The position numbers and the translations under genes are program-made. DNA of 28,793 nucleotides, taken from positions 1 to 28,793 of the forward strand of contig JAYOFO010000033.1 of the NCBI GenBank assembly GCA_038117265.1, read 5' to 3'. Below are positions 23,489 to 28,793 of the stretch, piece by piece. Source of the DNA: JAYPUG01 sp038117265 (GTDB taxonomy: Bacteria > Pseudomonadota > Alphaproteobacteria > UBA6615). The notes under the pieces were generated by a model that was not told where the DNA came from, made no database searches, and was given only the letters and a program-made list of their open reading frames with translations. Within the stretch, counting starts at the first letter, position 1. Each line of letters opens with the position of its first letter.

Positions 23489-24415
23489 ATGGACTACGTC
23501 CTCCTTGTCGAACAGTTCCTGAACGGGTTCCAGCTCGGGATCATCCTGTTCCTGATGGCGGCCGGGCTGACCCTGGTCTTCGGCATCATGGATCTGGTCA
23601 ATCTGGCCCATGGCTCGCTGTTCATGATCGGCGCGTTCGTCGGCGGCACGCTGGTGATCGTGACGGACTCCTTCCTGCTTGGCTTCCTGCTGATGATCCC
23701 GGCGATGCTGGTCATCGGCATCGCGGTCGAGCTGGTGGCGCTGCGCACGCTCTACCCGCGTGACCATCTCGACCATGTGCTGGCGACCTTCGGGCTGATC
23801 CTGTTCTTCAACGAGGCGACCCGCCTGACCTGGGGGCCTGAGGGGCTGATCGTGCCGCTGCCCGCCTTCCTCGACGGCTCGGTCGCCATCGGGCTCGGCA
23901 TCACCTACCCGGTCTACCGGCTGGTCATCATCGCGCTCGGCCTGGCGGTCGCGTTCGGGCTGTGGGTGCTGGTGGCGCGCACGCGGATCGGCATGCTGAT
24001 CCGCGCCGGCGCGTCGAACCGCACCATGGCCGGCGCGCTGGGCGTCAACATCCCCGTCCTGTTCTCCATCGTCTTCGGCATCGGCGCGGTGCTAGCCGGC
24101 GTCGCCGGGCTGATCATCACCCCGATCACCCAGGCCGCCATCGGCATGGGCGAGGACGTGCTGATCCTCGCCTTCGTCGTCATCGTCATCGGCGGCATCG
24201 GCTCGATCCGCGGCGCCTTCATCGCCGCCATCCTGACCGGCGTGATCGACACGATGGGCCGTTCCTTCCTCGACGTGTTCCTGCTGCTGTTCCTGCCCGA
24301 GAACGCGGCCGAGTCCGCCGGCCCGGCCCTGTCGTCGATGCTGATCTACGTGCTGATGGCCGCGATCCTGTTCTTCCGCCCGCAGGGCCTGTTCCCGCCC
24401 CGGGGAGCCGGCTGA
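23489..24415 (+). CDS. branched-chain amino-acid-type ABC permease, LivH family
   Basis: A 308-residue inner-membrane permease with about eight hydrophobic spans. It opens FLNGFQLGIILFLMAAGLTL followed by FGIMDLVNLAHGSLFMIGAF, the LivH hallmark. The cytoplasmic coupling loop RTRIGMLIRAGASNRTMAGALGVN (about 163-186) contacts the ATPases. It ends with the usual LFFRPQGLFPP. It forms the import channel together with the LivM-type subunit. The start is ATG 23489. The stop overlaps a 13-codon mini-ORF as TGATG (24413-24417), which in turn overlaps livM-type translation. Confidence 0.95.
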   Translation: MDYVLLVEQFLNGFQLGIILFLMAAGLTLVFGIMDLVNLAHGSLFMIGAFVGGTLVIVTDSFLLGFLLMIPAMLVIGIAVELVALRTLYPRDHLDHVLATFGLILFFNEATRLTWGPEGLIVPLPAFLDGSVAIGLGITYPVYRLVIIALGLAVAFGLWVLVARTRIGMLIRAGASNRTMAGALGVNIPVLFSIVFGIGAVLAGVAGLIITPITQAAIGMGEDVLILAFVVIVIGGIGSIRGAFIAAILTGVIDTMGRSFLDVFLLLFLPENAAESAGPALSSMLIYVLMAAILFFRPQGLFPPRGAG

Positions 24416-24456
24416 TGGCCGACTCCGCAAACGGAAACTCGGGGGCCGGCCGATGA
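24415..24456 (+). other. 13-codon mini-ORF bridging the two permease genes
   Basis: ATG 24415 overlaps the LivH-type stop (TGATG). The frame reads MADSANGNSGAGR and stops at 24454-24456, overlapping the LivM-type ATG (ATGA 24453-24456). Ribosomes ending on the first permease could therefore pass through this ORF and reinitiate on the second. It may equally be a relic of an older LivM start. The peptide has no recognisable motif. Confidence 0.4.
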
Positions 24457-25406
24457 CCGCGCTGCGCAACCCGGCCAACGCCTTCACGGCCATCGTGCTC
24501 GTGCTGTTCGCCATCGTGCCGTTCGCCGCGCCGGCCATCGGCGAGCCGTTCTACGTGATCGTCTTCGCCCGGATCATGGTCTGGGCCATCGCCGCGGTCA
24601 GCCTCAACCTGATCATGGGCTATGGCGGGCTGATCAGCTTCGGCCATGCGGTCTATCTCGGCATCGGCGGCTACACGGTGGGCATCCTCGCCTTCCACGG
24701 CATCAACAGCGCGTGGGTCCAGTGGCCCGTGGCGATCGGCCTGTGCGCCGCGATCTCGGCGGTGTTCGGCGCGATCAGCCTGCGCACCCGCGGCGTCTAC
24801 TTCATCATGATCACCCTGGCGCTGGCCCAGATGATCTTCTTCCTGAGCGTCAGCGCCGAGTACTACGGCAGCGACGACGGGCTCAACATCTTCCAACGCA
24901 GCGACTTCGGCGTCCCCGGCTTCTCGCTCGAGGACAACCTCACCATGTACTACACGATCCTCGCGCTGCTGCTGGGGTGCGTGTTCGTCAGCTGGCGGCT
25001 GGTCAATTCGCGCTTCGGCGCGGTGATCCGCGCCGCCAAGTCGAACAACACGCGGGTGCTCGCCGTCGGCGTCTCGACCTTCCGCTATCGGCTGACCGCC
25101 TTCGTCTTCGCCGGGGTGATGTGCGGCATCGCCGGGCTGCTGCAGGCGAACCTGGAACGCTTCGTCTCGCCCGACATGATGAACTGGCCGCGCTCGGGCG
25201 AGCTGATCTTCATGGTCGTGCTGGGCGGCATGTCGACGCTGTTCGGCCCGGTCACCGGCGCCTTCGTGTTCCTGATGCTGTCGGAGATCCTGGCCGGCAT
25301 CACCATCCACTGGCACATCATCTTCGGGCCGTTCCTGGTGCTGGTCGTGCTGTTCGCGCGCGGCGGCATCGCCGGGCTGCTCTCGCCGCGGTCGGCCCGT
25401 GAATAG
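24453..25406 (+). CDS. branched-chain amino-acid-type ABC permease, LivM family
   Basis: A 317-residue inner-membrane permease with about nine to ten spans. The diagnostic segment AAVSLNLIMGYGGLISFGHAVYLGIGGY is at about 46-73, followed by LRTRGVYFIMITLALAQM, the coupling loop NSRFGAVIRAAKSNNTRVLAVGVS, and the terminal LFARGGIAGLL. It partners the LivH-type permease. The start is fused by ATGA to a short upstream ORF, and the stop overlaps the GTG start of the LivG-type ATPase by eight bases (25399-25406), so all membrane and ATPase subunits are tightly coupled. Confidence 0.95.
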   Translation: MTALRNPANAFTAIVLVLFAIVPFAAPAIGEPFYVIVFARIMVWAIAAVSLNLIMGYGGLISFGHAVYLGIGGYTVGILAFHGINSAWVQWPVAIGLCAAISAVFGAISLRTRGVYFIMITLALAQMIFFLSVSAEYYGSDDGLNIFQRSDFGVPGFSLEDNLTMYYTILALLLGCVFVSWRLVNSRFGAVIRAAKSNNTRVLAVGVSTFRYRLTAFVFAGVMCGIAGLLQANLERFVSPDMMNWPRSGELIFMVVLGGMSTLFGPVTGAFVFLMLSEILAGITIHWHIIFGPFLVLVVLFARGGIAGLLSPRSARE

Positions 25407-26192
25407 CGCGCCCCATACCCGAGGCGACATCGCCCTCTCCGTCGACCGGCTGCGCAAGGCCTTCGGCGGCCTGACCGCGACCGACGACCTGTCGCTGGAG
25501 GTGGCGAGGGGAGAGATCCACGCCGTCATCGGGCCCAACGGCGCGGGCAAGACGACCCTGGTCAACCTGCTGTCCGGTCTCACCCGGCCCGACGCCGGGC
25601 GGGTCTTGTTCGCGGGCCGCGACATCACCCGGCTGGCCGCGCCGGCGCGGGTGCGCGCGGGCCTGGCGCGCTCGTTCCAGATCACGAGCGTGTTCCGCGA
25701 CTTCACGGCGCTGGAGAACATCATGCTGCCGGTGCAGGCGCGCCAGGGCCACAGTTTTCGCTTCTGGCGGCCGATCGCGGGCGACGGGAGCCTGCGCGGC
25801 CCGGCGATGGAGATTCTCGCGCGGGTCGGGCTGGCGGGCCGGGCCGACATCGTCGCCGGCAACCTCGCCCATGGCGAGCAGCGCCAGCTCGAGATCGCCG
25901 TGGCGCTGGCGACCGCGCCGGCCTTCCTGCTGCTCGACGAGCCGATAGCCGGCATGGGCCTGGAGGAGAGCCAGGGCATGGTCGCGCTGCTACAGGCGCT
26001 GAAGGGCGACTTCACCATGCTGCTGATCGAACACGACATGGATGCGGTCTTCGCGCTGGCCGACCGGATCACCGTGCTGGTCTACGGCAAGGCCATCGCC
26101 ACGGGCACGCCCGAACAGATCCGCAACGATCCCGCGGTGCAGGCGGCCTATCTGGGCGAGGAGGCCCGCGACATGGCGGGGGAGGGCGCCTG

Positions 26193-26193
<1 letters not shown>
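25399..26193 (+). CDS. ABC transporter ATP-binding protein, LivG family
   Basis: A 264-residue cytoplasmic ATPase. Walker A is GPNGAGKTTL (about 49-58) and Q-loop glutamine is in ARSFQITSVF. The signature is LAHGEQRQLEIA, which takes the place of LSGGQ in LivG proteins, and Walker B is FLLLDEPIAGM. The switch His is in LLIEHDMDAVF. It is slightly longer than usual at the N-terminus because of the GTG start at 25399, which lies within the LivM-type gene and overlaps its last eight bases. It pairs with the LivF-type subunit to drive import. Confidence 0.95.
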
Positions 26194-26894
<701 letters not shown>

Positions 26895-26997
26895 GGTGTG
26901 AATAGTGACCGATCGAGGATCAATCTATTTGTTCGTGCAATGGCGATTGAGTCCTAATTGCCGGTAGAGGGCATTTCCCAAAACCTAGGTGGAGAAA

Positions 26998-27755
26998 GTG
27001 CGGAAGATCGTCGATAGCAACTTCCTGCAAACGCCTGAACTCCGCCGATACCTTTAAAGTCGCGAAGTAACTATGCGGTACTCACTGACTATGTGGCGAT
27101 GGAGGCACACAAGGGCGACACTCTGAAATCGATATTCCGGAGTATGGAGGTGCTGTCCGATTATCCAGATCAAGTTCTTGTTCTGAAAAACACAGATCAG
27201 ATCTGCCGACTGAAACCCCGAAGAGCCGGCTTGCTTCGGCGAATGGTGGATGAGGAGCTAACCCACGCATTTCCTGAGTATTGCGCAAATTTGCGCAGAG
27301 CAATGGACGGACATGTTGGGCTTCAAAAAATGTTGCTTGAGCGGGGCAGGGCTGCGGACGAGCATTTAGGTGGAATGCTTATAAGCGCTGCGAGAATGGC
27401 AGAAATTTTTGACGAAGTTGAAAAGACATACCGACCGGAGGAATTGCGCTTATTCAGGTCGACTAGGCAAACACCGCCTAGTTTCTTGAGAAAAATCGGA
27501 AAAAACATAATGGAACTCTGTGAGTCGATTTAAAAATAAGATGAAAAAATGAATTTCTGGCCAAAATACGACGAGCTGCCGAAATACTTTTTGTTTCGGT
27601 ACAGCTTCTGCTTCTACATATGGGTTCTAGAGACAATCGCAGTTGGTGGTGCGCATGGGAAAAGCGCCGACAAAATTCGAAATGATATGGTTGATGTAAT
27701 TTTTGCTACCTACGCCACGTATTTTGATATATTAATTTCAAAGTATAAAAAGTAA
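26998..27755 (+). pseudogene. degenerate PIN-domain (VapC-like fold) protein gene
   Basis: Three pieces line up as one protein of about 250 residues. Piece 1 starts at GTG 26998 and reads MRKIVDSNFLQTPELRRYL before a TAA at 27055. Piece 2 continues one base out of frame from about 27057, with SNYAVLTDYVAMEAHKGD, and runs to TAA 27531-27533. Piece 3 (about 27540-27755) carries LPKYFLFRYSFC and DKIRNDMVDVIFATYATYFD. The VDSNFL strand with its Asp, the TDY and AMEA acids, and the C-terminal NDMVD...YFD resemble a PIN nuclease family. The expected last acid in the L-x-x-D-K-K context is Tyr (SKYKK). The jump, two in-frame TAA codons and the lost acid argue for an inactive relic; sequencing error at the homopolymer-like sites could explain the first two. 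PIN proteins are RNases, often toxins or defence-linked. Confidence 0.65.
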
Positions 27756-27775
27756 CATATAATGTAAGATTATTG

Positions 27776-27806
27776 GTTTTCATTTATTGATATTATGAAT
27801 GAAAAC
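27776..27806. terminator. AT-rich hairpin between converging genes
   Basis: GTTTTCATTTA pairs with TGAATGAAAAC (11 bp with one G-T wobble) around a nine-base loop. It sits 20 bases after the PIN remnant and about 120 bases beyond the CoA-ligase stop. Its low GC content makes it a weak terminator, and it may be only a feature of the acquired island. Confidence 0.4.
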
Positions 27807-27923
27807 ATAAATAATCCGCGAGTAAAAATTTATGAGCGCTTGTTGGGTTGTTGTTTGGAGAAAAAATTATGCAGCTCGTACAAGTGATGGGTCTTTGCGA
27901 CTGGTTTTGATCGGTTGGAGCCT

Positions 27924-28793
27924 TTACCCCCGCAGCCTGAACCGCTGGATCTTCCCCGTCGCGGTCTTGGGCAGGTCGTCGACGAAGTGCACCCAGCGCG
28001 GGTACTTGTAGCGGGCCAGCCCCGCCTGGCAGAACGCCTTGAGCTCTTCGCCCAGCGCCTCGCTCGCCGCTACCCCGTCCTTCAGGATCACGTGGGCCTC
28101 GGGCTTGACCAGATCGTCGTCGTCGGCGCGGCCGACCACGGCGGCCTCGAGCACCGCATCGTGGGCGATAAGCCGCGCCTCGATCTCCACCGGCGAGACC
28201 CAGATGCCGCCGACCTTCAGCATGTCGTCGCTGCGCCCGCAGCACACGTAACAGCCGTCGCCGTCCTGGAAGTAGGAATCGCCGGTGCGGATCCAGCCGT
28301 CCCGGATGGCATCCGCCGTCCGCTCGGGCTGGTTCCAGTAGCGCGAGGTCACGGAATCGCCCCGGATCATCAGGTTGCCGGTCTCGCCGGGCGCCACGTC
28401 GTTGCCGTCGTCGTCGACGATCCGCGCGGCGTAGCCCGGCACCAGCCGGCCGCTGACGCCCGGTTTCGCGTCGTCGGGGAAGTTCGAGATGAAGATGTGG
28501 AGGATTTCCGTGGTGCCGATGCCGTCGAGAATCTGAAGGTTGGTCCGCGCCTGCCAGCGCTCGAAGATGTTGGCCGGCAGCGGCTCGCCGGCCGACACGC
28601 ACACCCGCAGGCTCGACAGGTCGGGCGAGGCCTCGCCCAGCGCCTGGAGCTGCGCGGCATAGAGGGTCGGCACACCGTAATAGATGGTCGGGCGATAGCG
28701 CTCGATATGGTCGAACATGGCGTCGGGCGTCGGCCGGCCGGCGAACAGCACCGCCGTGCCGCCGGTCCACAGCGGGAAGGTCATGGCGTTGCC
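27924..28793 (-). CDS. benzoate-CoA ligase-type acyl-CoA synthetase, 3' part
   Basis: The reading frame is open to the right edge (GNAMTFPLW across 28793-28767), so the N-terminal half, including the P-loop, lies outside. The visible part is the C-terminal half of an ANL adenylate-forming enzyme. GIGTTEILHIFISN is the A5-type motif of the benzoate-CoA ligase group. DGWIRTGDSYF (A7), GRSDDMLKVGGIWVSPVEIE (A8) and the catalytic lysine in PKTATGKIQRFRLRG (A10) follow. It forms an acyl-CoA from a free acid, ATP and CoA. Benzoate itself is not assured, since this clade also takes other aromatic, cyclic and short acids. It converges with the importer operon across the AT-rich island and is a natural candidate to activate an imported acid. 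Confidence 0.93.
   Translation of the reverse strand, partial: GNAMTFPLWTGGTAVLFAGRPTPDAMFDHIERYRPTIYYGVPTLYAAQLQALGEASPDLSSLRVCVSAGEPLPANIFERWQARTNLQILDGIGTTEILHIFISNFPDDAKPGVSGRLVPGYAARIVDDDGNDVAPGETGNLMIRGDSVTSRYWNQPERTADAIRDGWIRTGDSYFQDGDGCYVCCGRSDDMLKVGGIWVSPVEIEARLIAHDAVLEAAVVGRADDDDLVKPEAHVILKDGVAASEALGEELKAFCQAGLARYKYPRWVHFVDDLPKTATGKIQRFRLRG

Larger units (their letters stand above)
26895..27923. other. AT-rich island
   Basis: About one kilobase with base composition and codon use clearly unlike the GC-rich flanks (many A/T-ending codons, runs such as gatgaaaaaatgaat). It contains a degenerate PIN-domain gene and an AT-rich hairpin and otherwise nothing recognisable: no transposase, integrase, direct terminal repeats or tRNA. 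It lies exactly between the converging LivF-type and CoA-ligase genes, a permissive site for acquired DNA. Horizontal origin is inferred from composition only. Confidence 0.8.

Noticed and set aside
27050..27062. Programmed -1 frameshift joining the first two PIN pieces
   Set aside because: The bases ctttaaag do not form an X-XXY-YYZ slippery heptamer in the incoming frame, no downstream hairpin stands out, and further in-frame stops later in the gene favour decay or error.
27869..27910. Thirteen-codon ORF with a GGAG eight bases upstream in the AT-rich island
   Set aside because: Too short, with no motif and no coupling to another gene; expected by chance in such sequence.

Overview
The window is GC-rich, densely packed chromosomal DNA with almost no intergenic space, many 1-8 bp stop/start overlaps and frequent GTG/TTG starts. 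Gene content (Liv-type ABC transporter, fused FadB-like enzymes, GMC oxidoreductase, MaoC hydratase, N-carbamoylase, gamma-glutamyltransferase-like proteins, GST pairs) fits a heterotrophic alphaproteobacterium, perhaps Rhodospirillales-like. That placement is inferred from style and families; no rRNA or marker gene is present.

Layout. 1-2573 (+): 3' part of a gamma-glutamyltransferase-like gene, a methyltransferase and a carboxymuconolactone-decarboxylase-family protein. 2602-3640 (-): dienelactone-hydrolase-like protein whose signal peptide lies in another frame. 3741-5314 (+): two overlapping GST genes. 5334-7063 (-): a muconolactone-isomerase-like protein with an ATG-TAG element at its start, and a DASS-type anion transporter. 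7286-9418 (+): FadB-like enzyme 1. 9434-10201 (-): SDR dehydrogenase, divergent from 10300-12396 (+): ACAD10/11-type acyl-CoA dehydrogenase, a PEMT/ICMT-type membrane methyltransferase and an ABM-fold protein. 12474-16665: amidohydrolase (+), a second gamma-glutamyltransferase-like gene (-) and an N-carbamoyl-amino-acid hydrolase (+), a set that suggests processing of amide, ureido or gamma-glutamyl compounds. 16692-19922 (-): operon of MaoC hydratase, ACAD10/11-type small-molecule kinase and GMC oxidoreductase. 20023-22116 (+): FadB-like enzyme 2. 22213-26894 (+): a complete branched-chain-amino-acid-type ABC importer. 26895-27923: an AT-rich island with a broken PIN-domain gene. 27924-28793 (-): 3' part of a benzoate-CoA-ligase-type enzyme running off the right edge.

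How it may work together. The most coherent theme is acyl-CoA catabolism of an imported organic acid: ABC importer, CoA ligase, dehydrogenase/hydratase steps and two hydratase/3-hydroxyacyl-CoA dehydrogenases. The window has both halves of the chemistry known from mammalian ACAD10/ACAD11 and from the Pseudomonas putida levulinate (lva) pathway: an APH-fold kinase (18364-19440) and an acyl-CoA dehydrogenase with Asp instead of Glu at the usual base position (10300-11535). They handle 4-hydroxyacyl-CoAs through a 4-phospho intermediate. Here the two genes are about 7 kb apart in separate transcription units. I infer a 4-hydroxy-acid (gamma-hydroxy acid) catabolic capacity; the natural substrate cannot be read from sequence. 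No transcription regulator and no thiolase were found in the window.

Three genes or gene remnants carry lesions: the frame-split signal peptide near 3570, ATG-TAG at 5645-5640, and the PIN remnant with a frame jump and in-frame stops. They may be real decay or regulation, or sequencing errors at homopolymer-like runs; raw reads would decide.
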